Shown: positions 24,591 through 31,924, counted from the first letter of the stretch. The stretch is DNA of 33,696 bases from Neobacillus soli NBRC 102451 (GCF_001591665.1 NZ_BCVI01000034.1:1-33696), one strand, 5' to 3'. Numbers and translations are program-made. Notes: generated from the sequence alone by a model not told the origin.

Positions 24591-24630
24591 GGGGCCCCGC
24601 TACAGGTTGAATGCAGCGGGGCCCTCTTTT
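24591..24630 (+). terminator. Terminator of xpaC-telA
   Basis: GGGCCCCGCT pairs with AGCGGGGCCC (10 bp), followed by TCTTTTT. Confidence 0.92.
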
Positions 24631-24661
24631 TGTGCATCAGAAACAAATCATGTTAAGTAAA

Positions 24662-24731
24662 CAGTGTCCACCCGGGGCGGACACTTGTACATGAATGGTG
24701 TCAGGCACCACTGCAGTGGTGCCTGACACCA
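24662..24731. repeat. REP-like element E10: inverted head pair forming a 36-bp palindrome
   Basis: Two exact heads (24697-24709 forward, 24718-24730 reverse) joined by CTGCAG make a perfect 36-bp palindrome at 24696-24731. A degenerate second hairpin GTGTCC...GGACAC lies to the left (24664-24684), and a half-head GACACCATTAC lies to the right. Confidence 0.9.
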
Positions 24732-24776
24732 TTACCGACACCATTACAAAGAATCCACACAGGCACCCAAGCACAC

Positions 24777-25562
24777 TTATTTATTTACTGGTGTTACATC
24801 AAGGTATTCTTCAAGGGTGATGCTGCGGCTCATGATGTCTTGGGCGATGGCTTTTCCGACGTAGCGCAGGTGCCAGGGTTCGTATTTGTAGCCGGTGATG
24901 GTGTCTTTTCCTTTTGGATAGCGGATGATAAAGCCGTATTCGGCGGCATGGTCCTGAAGCCAGCTTGCTTCGGGCGTCCCTTCGAAGCATGCCTCTGCGG
25001 CACATTTTCCATTTCCACCGGTCACATCGATGGCAAGGCCTGTTTCATGCTCGCTGGTCCCAGGAATGGCGCTATAGGTTCTTGCTGCTTCGTATCCATC
25101 CAGATTAACGTAGTACTTAAACAAGTTCTCTTGGGTGGCGTGCGATCTGTAGGCTGAGACACCTAAAAGGGTCACATTCTGCTGTTTTGCGGCCGCAAAT
25201 AATTCTTCGATAGCACTGGCTGCTTTCGTACGCATTTTTCGTTTTTCAAGTTTTTCCTTAAATGTAAAAGGGATATCTGGGAAAATTAAATCAAGCGGCT
25301 GATAACTTTTAGGCAGTTTATTACGCTTATTGACCAGAACAGGAATAATTTCTGGGTTGGTAACAACCTGGAAGCTAACCCCCTTCTGCCCGCGGTCTGC
25401 TTTTTTGACAAGGTCGGATGATGGATTGTTTACAGGGACTGGAGGATTGGCTAATTTCTTATCGTTTTCCGCAACATGGTTTTTCCACACGCAGCCTGTA
25501 GAAACTGCTAAAAGGAATGAAAGCACAAAGAGCCATAACAACATTGAACGAATTTTTAACAT
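24777..25562 (-). CDS. D-alanyl-D-alanine carboxypeptidase lipoprotein (VanY, M15B)
   Basis: 261-residue exported lipoprotein. The lipobox ends in STGC (Cys24) after a hydrophobic signal segment. The zinc peptidase domain (about 95-255) shows SAYRSHATQENLF, the SxHxxGxAxD motif (H172, D179) and EPWH (E228, H231), the active site of M15B D,D-carboxypeptidases that trim the terminal D-Ala of peptidoglycan stems. It resembles YodJ/YcdD of Bacillus. The start is ATG 25562 with AAGGAA about 7 nt upstream; longer in-frame versions lack an SD and spoil the signal peptide. No van regulatory or ligase genes are nearby, so a housekeeping role is more likely than vancomycin resistance. Confidence 0.9.
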   Translation of the reverse strand: MLKIRSMLLWLFVLSFLLAVSTGCVWKNHVAENDKKLANPPVPVNNPSSDLVKKADRGQKGVSFQVVTNPEIIPVLVNKRNKLPKSYQPLDLIFPDIPFTFKEKLEKRKMRTKAASAIEELFAAAKQQNVTLLGVSAYRSHATQENLFKYYVNLDGYEAARTYSAIPGTSEHETGLAIDVTGGNGKCAAEACFEGTPEASWLQDHAAEYGFIIRYPKGKDTITGYKYEPWHLRYVGKAIAQDIMSRSITLEEYLDVTPVNK

Positions 25563-25717
25563 CGGTAACTTCCTTTTTTTTAAGAGAATCACTGCTGTTA
25601 CTATAATCGACACTTTTGCAGACTTTAAAACGTAAATTATTAACAATTGATAGGTCTAAAGACTCTTTAACTTTATTGTTCCGTTGCCTATATTTTTAAT
25701 ATAAACACATAAATTGT

Positions 25718-25803
25718 ACGAAACGGCAAAGCCATTGAAAAATGGTGACGCAAAACTAAAGGGGCTAATGTTTAATTGACGATGCTTGCCAGTTACCGAA
25801 CAC
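25718..25803 (+). ncRNA. Cyclic di-GMP-I (GEMM) riboswitch aptamer
   Basis: The conserved GEMM-I series is present in order: GGCAAA, the hairpin CCATT-GAAA-AATGG with a GNRA loop, GACGCAAA, GG-CTAA (tetraloop receptor side), and GCC..GTTACCGAA at the 3' end. Outer stem P1 is weak by eye, so the ends are approximate. Directly downstream, CTCCT (25810-25814) can pair with AGGAG (25838-25842) in the SD of the next small gene, suggesting control of translation. Promoter-like TATATT/TATAAA hexamers lie at 25688-25706. Confidence 0.85.
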
Positions 25804-25850
25804 GACTTACTCCTGCGATTTATGTTAACCACGATTGAGGAGGTTTTCAT

Positions 25851-26015
25851 GTGTTGAAAATGTTTATTAAAGGTAAATATTATTATCATGTATTTCAGCA
25901 TCGCCACAACGAGCTGCTCCAGCAAGACTGCCTATGTAATGACTTAAAGGTGAGGCTGAAGGTTAAAGCAACTTATCATAATAGTAAAGCCGTTGAACTT
26001 AGTTCGATTATGTAA
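25851..26015 (+). CDS. 54-residue basic protein under riboswitch control, unrecognised
   Basis: A GTG start lies 7 nt after GAGGAGG, the best SD in this area; an in-frame TTG and ATG follow at 25854 and 25860. The peptide begins MLKMFIKGKYYYHVFQH, has two Cys in a DCLCND motif and a Lys/Arg-rich middle (LKVRLKVKAT), and ends in ELSSIM. There is no signal peptide or membrane segment. A strong terminator follows 10 nt after the stop, so it is the only gene downstream of the riboswitch. I recognise no family. Expression control by c-di-GMP is inferred from the leader. Confidence 0.65.
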   Translation: MLKMFIKGKYYYHVFQHRHNELLQQDCLCNDLKVRLKVKATYHNSKAVELSSIM

Positions 26016-26025
26016 GTGGAACCCA

Positions 26026-26065
26026 AAAGTAAAAAGCCTGGGGAGTTCCCCAGACTTTTTACTTT
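26026..26065. terminator. Bidirectional terminator
   Basis: AAAGTAAAAAG-CTGGGGA stem with TCCCCAG-CTTTTTACTTT (18 bp, one mismatch), with T and A tracts inside the arms. It lies between the riboswitch-controlled gene and the convergent nitrite reductase gene. Confidence 0.88.
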
Positions 26066-26099
26066 GCAATAAATTTATTTGTGCAAATGCTATCATTTT

Positions 26100-27152
26100 T
26101 TAGTGGGACATCGTTTTACTGCCATCATCATGACCGTCTTTGGTAACTTTCAATGCACCGACTGCTCCTTTTGTTGCGTGATTGAATTGGTGGGTAACAA
26201 TCGGGTAGCTGCCTTCCTTCGTTACGGTAAATTCGACGACTGCCCCGCCGCTCGCTGGAAGCATAACTGTTTGCAATCCCTTCATATGGTTATACGGATT
26301 TCCGTCAAGATAAACATCATCGAACATAGTACCAACAACATGGAAGCTGCTGACTTCATTGGGACCAACGTTCATCACATAAAATCTCACTTTGTCGCCG
26401 ACTTTAGCAAGGAGCGGGTGATCAACTAGAGCGCCGACGGTCCCATTTGTATTGTTATCGCCAGCTTTTAGAGCCTTTGTTGAAAAAACTACATATTTAG
26501 GTGTGCCATTCGTCATATCGTCCATATCGTTGTATTTGTACCATTCATTTTGAACAATCACATATTCCCGGTCGACCTTAGAATCAGTTGGGTAGCCATT
26601 CGTTGGTTTAACGATAATCGTACCGTGCATGCCGTTCGCAATATGGGCTAGAACTGGTTTGGTTCCGCAATGATACATAAACACCCCGGGATTATCCGCC
26701 GGATAGCTGAATGAGCCGGTCTCATCAGGCATGATGTCTGTGAAATCTTTAGATGGTGCCGCATGAACAGCATGCATATCCATGCTGTGCGGGATGGATG
26801 GATCCATATTTTTTAGGGTAAAATTAATCTTATCCCCTTGGTTAACCACAATGACTGGGCCAGGGGCCTCGCCGTTAAAGGTCCAAGCTTTATACATATC
26901 ACCTTTAGCAATTTCGATATCGGTGATTTGTGAAGTCATTTCAATATTTACCTCATGTGCGCCGATGCGATCTATTTTAATTGGAGTTGGTTTTTGATTC
27001 ACATGCTCATGTGGTCCGAATACCTTTGAAGTTACATTTGTGTTCGCTTCAGCTTCAACAGACTTTTCAATTGAAAGATCAGACTTTCCACAAGCACTTA
27101 ATACCATGACAGAAGTAACCATAATTGCTGCAATCTTCGCTATCTTACCCAC
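26100..27152 (-). CDS. nirK: Copper-containing nitrite reductase NirK (lipoprotein)
   Basis: 350-residue two-cupredoxin-domain enzyme that reduces nitrite to nitric oxide in denitrification, anchored outside the membrane by lipobox LSAC (Cys21). Type 1 Cu ligands: H122, C162, H170 and M175 (MYHCGTKPVLAHIANGMHG). Type 2 Cu ligands: H127, H161 and H321. Catalytic D125 (SMDMH) and H271 (SSFHVVG) are present. This full set favours NirK over a multicopper oxidase. The start is GTG 27152 with GGGGGAG 7 nt upstream. No other denitrification gene is in the window. TTCACA-N19-GATAAT on the minus strand near 27250-27280 is a possible promoter. Confidence 0.92.
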   Translation of the reverse strand: MGKIAKIAAIMVTSVMVLSACGKSDLSIEKSVEAEANTNVTSKVFGPHEHVNQKPTPIKIDRIGAHEVNIEMTSQITDIEIAKGDMYKAWTFNGEAPGPVIVVNQGDKINFTLKNMDPSIPHSMDMHAVHAAPSKDFTDIMPDETGSFSYPADNPGVFMYHCGTKPVLAHIANGMHGTIIVKPTNGYPTDSKVDREYVIVQNEWYKYNDMDDMTNGTPKYVVFSTKALKAGDNNTNGTVGALVDHPLLAKVGDKVRFYVMNVGPNEVSSFHVVGTMFDDVYLDGNPYNHMKGLQTVMLPASGGAVVEFTVTKEGSYPIVTHQFNHATKGAVGALKVTKDGHDDGSKTMSH

Positions 27153-27363
27153 TTAAATCTCCCCCATTTATCTCCTATTTATGTTGATTTCTTACTACAT
27201 CTTCATTTTAACTTTTCTAAAAACTCCCCTAGATTTAGGTCACTCATTATCAGGTAGATAGTGAACATATTGTGAATTGGTGAGCAAAGTAACATTATCA
27301 CTATGTCAATATGAAATAATTCCTTCAGAAATGGCCATTCTAAAAGGAAAAGGAGGTATCTTT

Positions 27364-27510
27364 TTGAAAAAAAAACCTGATGAAACAAGTGAAGGATTAA
27401 ATCAAATCTTTGCGATTATTAATGCAAAAGGTGATACAGGTGAGCTTAAGGAAATTGTCGAGCGGGACGAAGCCGAATGGAGCGAAGACGACCCACAAAC
27501 AGTTAAATAA
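27364..27510 (+). CDS. 48-residue acidic protein, unrecognised
   Basis: The TTG start lies 7 nt after AAAGGAGG. The 48-residue product has a Lys-rich start (MKKKPDE) and an acidic remainder (LKEIVERDEAEWSEDDPQ), with one helix-like stretch GLNQIFAIINA. There is no signal peptide or membrane segment. A clean terminator follows 11 nt after the stop, supporting a real monocistronic gene. It lies between divergent nirK and the DnaA-box cluster. No family is recognised. Confidence 0.65.
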   Translation: MKKKPDETSEGLNQIFAIINAKGDTGELKEIVERDEAEWSEDDPQTVK

Positions 27511-27521
27511 AGGCAAGTTCA

Positions 27522-27552
27522 AAAGACCTAGAGGCTATTCTAGGTCTTTTTC
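27522..27552 (+). terminator. Terminator of the 48-residue protein gene
   Basis: AAAGACCTAGA with TCTAGGTCTTT (11 bp, 6-nt loop), followed by TTTC. Confidence 0.88.
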
Positions 27553-27561
27553 TAGGGACAT

Positions 27562-27760
27562 TGTGGATAACAAAACTAACAATTGTGGATAATCAGGTGT
27601 AAAATGTAGATAGGTTGATTGTATCTGTGGATAGTCAAACAGCGCATGCAGACATCGGTAGAAGTGGACCATAGTTATTCACATAATCTGTGTATAAATA
27701 GGCAAAACCTGTGGATATCCGCCCATGATTTGTGGATATCACCAGATAATCTGTTGATAA
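27562..27760. repeat. DnaA-box cluster on a 21-bp lattice
   Basis: Boxes matching TGTGnATAA (reverse of TTATnCACA): perfect at 27562, 27584, 27689 and, on the other strand, TTATTCACA at 27675; one mismatch at 27626, 27710, 27731 and 27752; two mismatches at 27605. The forward starts 27584, 27605, 27626, 27689, 27710, 27731 and 27752 differ by exact multiples of 21. Spacers between boxes differ in sequence, apart from a recurring ATAATC. No rep or dnaA gene is adjacent. Confidence 0.8.
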
Positions 27761-27919
27761 ACATAAAAAAAGAGCAAGTAGGTCTAAGGTGGTATAGACG
27801 ACCATACATATGGTGATATATGCTTTTATTATCATTGTAAGGGGTTCCATATGTGTTTTAACATAACAGGATATACATCTGGGGGGACCTAAAATTTTAA
27901 AAAATGGGAGGGTATTAAC
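27761..27919 (+). other. Region between the DnaA-box cluster and nagZ
   Basis: AT-rich, with the inverted repeat ACCATA-CA-TATGGT near 27801. TTGTAA-N18-TAACAT near 27836-27866 is a weak promoter candidate for nagZ. Nothing else is recognised. Confidence 0.35.
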
Positions 27920-29995
27920 ATGAGTCGCTTGATTAAGAAGCTGCCTATACTCTTGATGGCAGCTGCACTAATTTTAACAGGGATTCCACTTTTGGGGTCT
28001 GGCAAGGCGAAGGCGCAAGAGGTAAGTATTCAGGATATAGTTATCGACCTTAACATCCCCCAAGTCACGAGAGAAGTAAATGATAACCAAATTAATTTGA
28101 ATGCGCTACATACTTATCAGGATGGGCATTTTATGCTGGCTTCTAACAATTTATCGTGGACGTCCTCCAATAAAAATGTTGCCTTCGTTAAAGATGGCCA
28201 GGTCACTTTATCGGGGCATAACGGGAAAACATTTATCTCTGTCAGCGATGGCAAGTACTGTGACCGAATCTCAATTCAATACAAAGGAAATCAAGGTCAG
28301 ATCCTTGTAGAAAAAGAAAAAGGAGCACGCTATGACCTTATTGGCAAAGCAATCAAGGAAATGACGATTGAAGAGAAGGTCGGCCAAATGCTCATGCCAG
28401 ACTTCCGTACATGGAAGGGGAAAAATGTCACGGAAATGAATGACGAAATTGCCGAGCTTGTCAAAAAGTATCATCTTGGAGGTGTCATTCTGTTCCGTGA
28501 AAACACGGTTACAGCTGTGCAAACAACGAAACTCGTCAGTGCCTATCAAGATGCTGCTGAGAAGTATGGACTGTTAATTTCAATTGACCAAGAGGGCGGA
28601 ATTGTGACACGCCTGCAGTTAGGAACGGATTTTCCAGGGAACATGGCACTTGGGGCGACAAGATCTGAAGAACTTGCTGAAAAAGTAGGCAAGGCGATTG
28701 GCGAAGAGCTGAACGCTGTTGGAATCAACATGAACTTTGGACCTGTGTTGGATGTAAATAATAATCCGGATAATCCGGTTATTGGCGTTCGGTCATTTGG
28801 CGAGGATCCGAAGTGGGTAGCAAAGTTGGGGAACGCCTATATTAAAGGGCTACATGAAACTGGGACAGCATCAACGGCAAAGCATTTTCCCGGGCATGGT
28901 GACACCGCAACCGATTCGCATTTAGGGCTGCCTGAGGTGCCGCATGACATTGACCGTTTGAAAAAGGTGGAATTGTACCCATTCCAGCAGGCAATGGATG
29001 CCGGAATTGATGCAGTGATGTCGGCTCATGTTACCTTCCCGAAAATCGATAGCACGAAAGCCATTTCGAAAAAGGATGGAACGGAAATTGCCATTCCAGG
29101 CACGCTATCACACAAGGTATTAACAGGTCTAATGCGCGAAGATATGGGCTTTAAGGGCGTTATTGTGACGGATGCGATGAACATGCAGGCGATCGCCGAC
29201 CATTTTGGCCCGGTTGATGCCGCTATTCGTGCCGTAAAAGCGGGAACGGATATTGTTTTAATGCCTGTTGGACTTGAACCCGTTGCAAATGGGCTTTACG
29301 ATGCAGTGAAATCCGGTGAGATTTCAACAGAAAGACTTAATCAGTCTGTTGAACGGATTTTATCGCTGAAATTAAATCGCGGGATTGTTAAGGCAGAAGT
29401 AGAAAAGAGCCTTGATGAAAAAATCTCTAATGCCGAGAAAGTTTGGAAATCAGCGGAACATTTAAAAATCGAAAAAGAAGCTGCTGCAAAATCGATTACA
29501 CTTGTGAAAAATACTGGTATTCTACCTTTAAAGGCAGCTGCAGAAGATAAAATTGTTGTCGTAGGTTCAAGCGCCACTACTCTATTGGCTGAGGTTCAAA
29601 AACATCACAAAAACGTAACAGTTATTAATACTGCAACTCCACTTTCGGCAGCCAATTTAGCTATCGCAAAAACGGCAAAATATATCATTGTGGGAACGAA
29701 TACTTCTACGGTGAGCGGGAGATTACCTTCTGCCAGTTTAATGAAGCTAGCCAATCAAATGATTGACGAAACGGATGCGGCGGTTATTGGCGTAGGAATT
29801 CGAAATCCGTATGATATTATGGCCTATCCTAAGGTTGATGCGTATTTGACACAGTATGGAACCAAGGACGTAAGCTTTGAGGCGGCGGTTAACACCATTT
29901 TCGGTGTAAATAAACCTACTGCCAAGCTTCCGGTCACGATTTACAACCAGGAAGGCAGCGTCTTATACGGATTTGACCATGGACTAGGGTATTAA
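27920..29995 (+). CDS. nagZ: Secreted beta-N-acetylhexosaminidase NagZ (GH3)
   Basis: 691-residue exported glycoside hydrolase that removes GlcNAc from muropeptides during cell-wall recycling. The signal peptide ends near KAQ33. An Ig-like segment follows (about 35-125, WTSSNKNVAFVKDGQVTLSG). The GH3 barrel (about 135-480) has the NagZ signature KHFPGHGDTATDSH (321-334) with the Asp332-His334 acid/base dyad and nucleophile D418 (VTDAM). A C-terminal alpha/beta domain (about 500-690) resembles that of B. subtilis NagZ (YbbD). GGGAGGG precedes the ATG. No murQRP genes adjoin it. Confidence 0.93.
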   Translation: MSRLIKKLPILLMAAALILTGIPLLGSGKAKAQEVSIQDIVIDLNIPQVTREVNDNQINLNALHTYQDGHFMLASNNLSWTSSNKNVAFVKDGQVTLSGHNGKTFISVSDGKYCDRISIQYKGNQGQILVEKEKGARYDLIGKAIKEMTIEEKVGQMLMPDFRTWKGKNVTEMNDEIAELVKKYHLGGVILFRENTVTAVQTTKLVSAYQDAAEKYGLLISIDQEGGIVTRLQLGTDFPGNMALGATRSEELAEKVGKAIGEELNAVGINMNFGPVLDVNNNPDNPVIGVRSFGEDPKWVAKLGNAYIKGLHETGTASTAKHFPGHGDTATDSHLGLPEVPHDIDRLKKVELYPFQQAMDAGIDAVMSAHVTFPKIDSTKAISKKDGTEIAIPGTLSHKVLTGLMREDMGFKGVIVTDAMNMQAIADHFGPVDAAIRAVKAGTDIVLMPVGLEPVANGLYDAVKSGEISTERLNQSVERILSLKLNRGIVKAEVEKSLDEKISNAEKVWKSAEHLKIEKEAAAKSITLVKNTGILPLKAAAEDKIVVVGSSATTLLAEVQKHHKNVTVINTATPLSAANLAIAKTAKYIIVGTNTSTVSGRLPSASLMKLANQMIDETDAAVIGVGIRNPYDIMAYPKVDAYLTQYGTKDVSFEAAVNTIFGVNKPTAKLPVTIYNQEGSVLYGFDHGLGY

Positions 29996-30027
29996 CTTTA
30001 TTAATCACAGCATATATAAGCATGAGG

Positions 30028-30055
30028 GACCTTCTAAATAGGAGGTCTTTTTTTT
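30028..30055 (+). terminator. Terminator of nagZ
   Basis: GACCTTCT-AAAT-AGGAGGTC (8 bp with one mismatch), followed by eight T. Confidence 0.88.
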
Positions 30056-30178
30056 AACTTGGAATTCTGGTTGAAAAACTGGTTTGGCGGAAATCCCCCC
30101 GAAAATTGGCGAAATAAATCCAAAGTTTGGCAGAACCCCCTCTAAAGCTTACATCTATCCAGTAGCTTCCTCTAATAA

Positions 30179-30210
30179 GATGACATTTGTCACCTGATTT
30201 TGATGACATT
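30179..30210 (+). promoter_or_regulatory. Putative response-regulator binding repeats
   Basis: GATGACATT occurs at 30179-30187 and 30202-30210 (23 bp apart); the first is part of the palindrome TGACA-TT-TGTCA. A TACAAT -10 (30240-30245) without a good -35 lies downstream, as expected for an activator-dependent promoter of the ABC/two-component operon. Confidence 0.45.
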
Positions 30211-30276
30211 ACTTACTAAGATTTTCCTCCATTAAAACGTACAATAAAATCAAGAAAGCAGGAGGTGTTCACGAAC

Positions 30277-31179
30277 ATGAACAAAATTGTGAGCTTAACA
30301 AACGTGACTAAGTCATTTCAACATAAAAAAGCGGTCAATGATATATCTTTTTCGATTGGAAAGGGAGAAGTTGTCGCGATTCTCGGACCGAATGGGGCTG
30401 GGAAAACAACCACAATCTCGATGATCTTAGGTCTGCTCAAACCATCAACTGGTGAAGTCCAATTATTTGGCCGCCAGCCGCAGGAAAGGCAAGTCCGTGA
30501 GAAAATTGGCACGATGCTTCAGGAAGTCAGCGTGATGCCAGGCTTGAAGGTGCGTGAAATCCTTGAACTCATCCGTTGCTATTACCCACACCGACTTGCA
30601 ATGCCGGAACTAATCAAACTGACAGGCTTGACCGAGCAGGACATGAAAACACGGGCAGAGAAATTATCCGGCGGACAAAAGCGGCGCTTAAGTTTTGCAC
30701 TCGCACTGGCAGGAAATCCGGAGCTGATCATTTTAGATGAACCGACCGTCGGCATGGATATCACCTCACGGAACCACTTTTGGCAAACCGTCCATCAACT
30801 GGCCGCCCAAGGTAAAACGATCATTTTCTCGACCCATTATCTGCAGGAAGCCGATGATGCCGCGGACCGAATCTTACTTTTTAAAGACGGGGCGATTGTC
30901 GCCGATGGAACACCGGCGCAAATCAAAGCAAGCATTTCGAAGCAGTCCGTTTCGTTTATCGTCGACCCGGAGATATCCTTAGAAAACCTATATCTCCATA
31001 GTGAAATTGATGATATTTATCGAAAAAATAACCGGGTCTACGTCCAGTCCACAAATACGGACCGAGTTTTAGAGCTTATTTTTCAAGAAAAAATTGGTGC
31101 CCGTGACATTCAAATTGAACGTGGCAAGCTTGAAGAAGCGTTTGAGCAGCTGACTAGCGCAGCGAAGGAGGCAATATAA
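30277..31179 (+). CDS. ABC transporter ATP-binding protein (YvfR-like)
   Basis: 300-residue single ATPase domain: Walker [10 protein letters not shown] (37-45), signature LSGGQKRR, Walker [11 protein letters not shown] and H-loop [10 protein letters not shown], plus a C-terminal extension typical of drug and antibiotic exporters. It energises the permease encoded 1 nt downstream. The start is ATG 30277 with AGGAGG upstream; a GTG at 30265 lies inside the SD. The order ATPase-permease-kinase-regulator equals yvfRSTU of B. subtilis and resembles the linearmycin-resistance type (Lnr). Confidence 0.9.
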   Translation: MNKIVSLTNVTKSFQHKKAVNDISFSIGKGEVVAILGPNGAGKTTTISMILGLLKPSTGEVQLFGRQPQERQVREKIGTMLQEVSVMPGLKVREILELIRCYYPHRLAMPELIKLTGLTEQDMKTRAEKLSGGQKRRLSFALALAGNPELIILDEPTVGMDITSRNHFWQTVHQLAAQGKTIIFSTHYLQEADDAADRILLFKDGAIVADGTPAQIKASISKQSVSFIVDPEISLENLYLHSEIDDIYRKNNRVYVQSTNTDRVLELIFQEKIGARDIQIERGKLEEAFEQLTSAAKEAI

Positions 31180-31180
31180 G

Positions 31181-31918
31181 ATGAAAGCATTTCAAATGCA
31201 ATGCAAAATGGAGATTATCAGGATTTTAAGAAACCGGTATTTTGTGTTTTGGTCCATCGCAATGCCGATTCTCTTCTATTATATTTTTACGAATGTCGTC
31301 AATACGAATGCCTCGGATAAGGGTGAATGGGCGGCCCACTATTTAATGTCGATGACGGCGTTTAGTGTGATGGGGTCGTCGATTATGACGCTCGGCATTC
31401 GCATGGTGCAGGAGCGTTCGCAAGGCTGGTCAACATTTATCCGCATCACGCCGCTGTCCGACACCGTGTATTTCGCAGCACAAATGATTGGTCAAAGCGT
31501 GATCCATGTGTTATCGATTACGATTATTTTTATCGCCGGTTTCCTCATCAACGGTGTATCGCTTACAGCGCTGGAATGGGTGCTGAGCGGTTTATGGATT
31601 TTGCTTGGATCCCTGCCGTTTCTCGCCCTTGGCACTGTCATCGGGATGATGAAAAAAGTCGAAACAGCTGCAGGTGTCAGCAATGTGCTGTATATGATCA
31701 TGGCGGTGGCAGGCGGGATGTGGACGCCGCTAGAATTTATGCCGAAGATCATGCAAAACATCGGGAAATGGCTGCCGTCCTATAATTTTGGCAATGGCGC
31801 TTGGGAAATCGTTACTGGCAGCATGCCTGATTGGAGGAATATTCTGATTTTAATCACCTATTTAGCCCTGTTTATGCTACTATCGAAGTATATTAGAAGA
31901 AAAACGGAAGCAGTGTGA
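31181..31918 (+). CDS. ABC-2 type transporter permease (YvfS-like)
   Basis: 245-residue membrane protein with about six helices (about 20-40, 57-80, 100-130, 135-155, 165-185, 220-240). The central QERSQGWSTFIRITPLSD and MWTPLEFMP segments are typical of ABC-2 export permeases. It should pair with the preceding ATPase to export a lipid, peptide or membrane-active antibiotic; the substrate cannot be read. AAGGAGG lies at the end of the ATPase gene, and the ATG comes 1 nt after that gene's stop. Confidence 0.9.
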   Translation: MKAFQMQCKMEIIRILRNRYFVFWSIAMPILFYYIFTNVVNTNASDKGEWAAHYLMSMTAFSVMGSSIMTLGIRMVQERSQGWSTFIRITPLSDTVYFAAQMIGQSVIHVLSITIIFIAGFLINGVSLTALEWVLSGLWILLGSLPFLALGTVIGMMKKVETAAGVSNVLYMIMAVAGGMWTPLEFMPKIMQNIGKWLPSYNFGNGAWEIVTGSMPDWRNILILITYLALFMLLSKYIRRKTEAV

Positions 31919-31924
31919 TGCGTT

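Noticed and set aside
2903..24731. Repeated 13-mer as a CRISPR array
   Set aside because: Copies are hundreds to thousands of bases apart, on both strands, with no regular spacers and no cas genes.
24777..25562. VanY as part of a vancomycin-resistance cluster
   Set aside because: No vanH, vanA/B, vanX, vanR or vanS homologues lie in the window; lone VanY-like carboxypeptidases are common in Bacillaceae.
25656..25925. 89-codon minus-strand ORF over the riboswitch
   Set aside because: It is antisense to a well-conserved aptamer and the small gene's start, has no SD, and its composition looks non-coding.
26100..27152. Multicopper oxidase or laccase
   Set aside because: The protein has two cupredoxin domains and the NirK type 2 copper and catalytic residues (D125, H127, H161, H271, H321), not the trinuclear-site motifs.
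27562..27760. Plasmid iteron origin
   Set aside because: The 21-bp spacing fits, but the repeats are DnaA boxes, spacers are not repeated and no rep or par gene is in the window; the surroundings are chromosomal genes.
30060..30150. TTTGGCGGAAATCCCCC-like repeats as a regulatory array
   Set aside because: Only two or three degenerate copies with no clear spacing; too weak to report as a feature.
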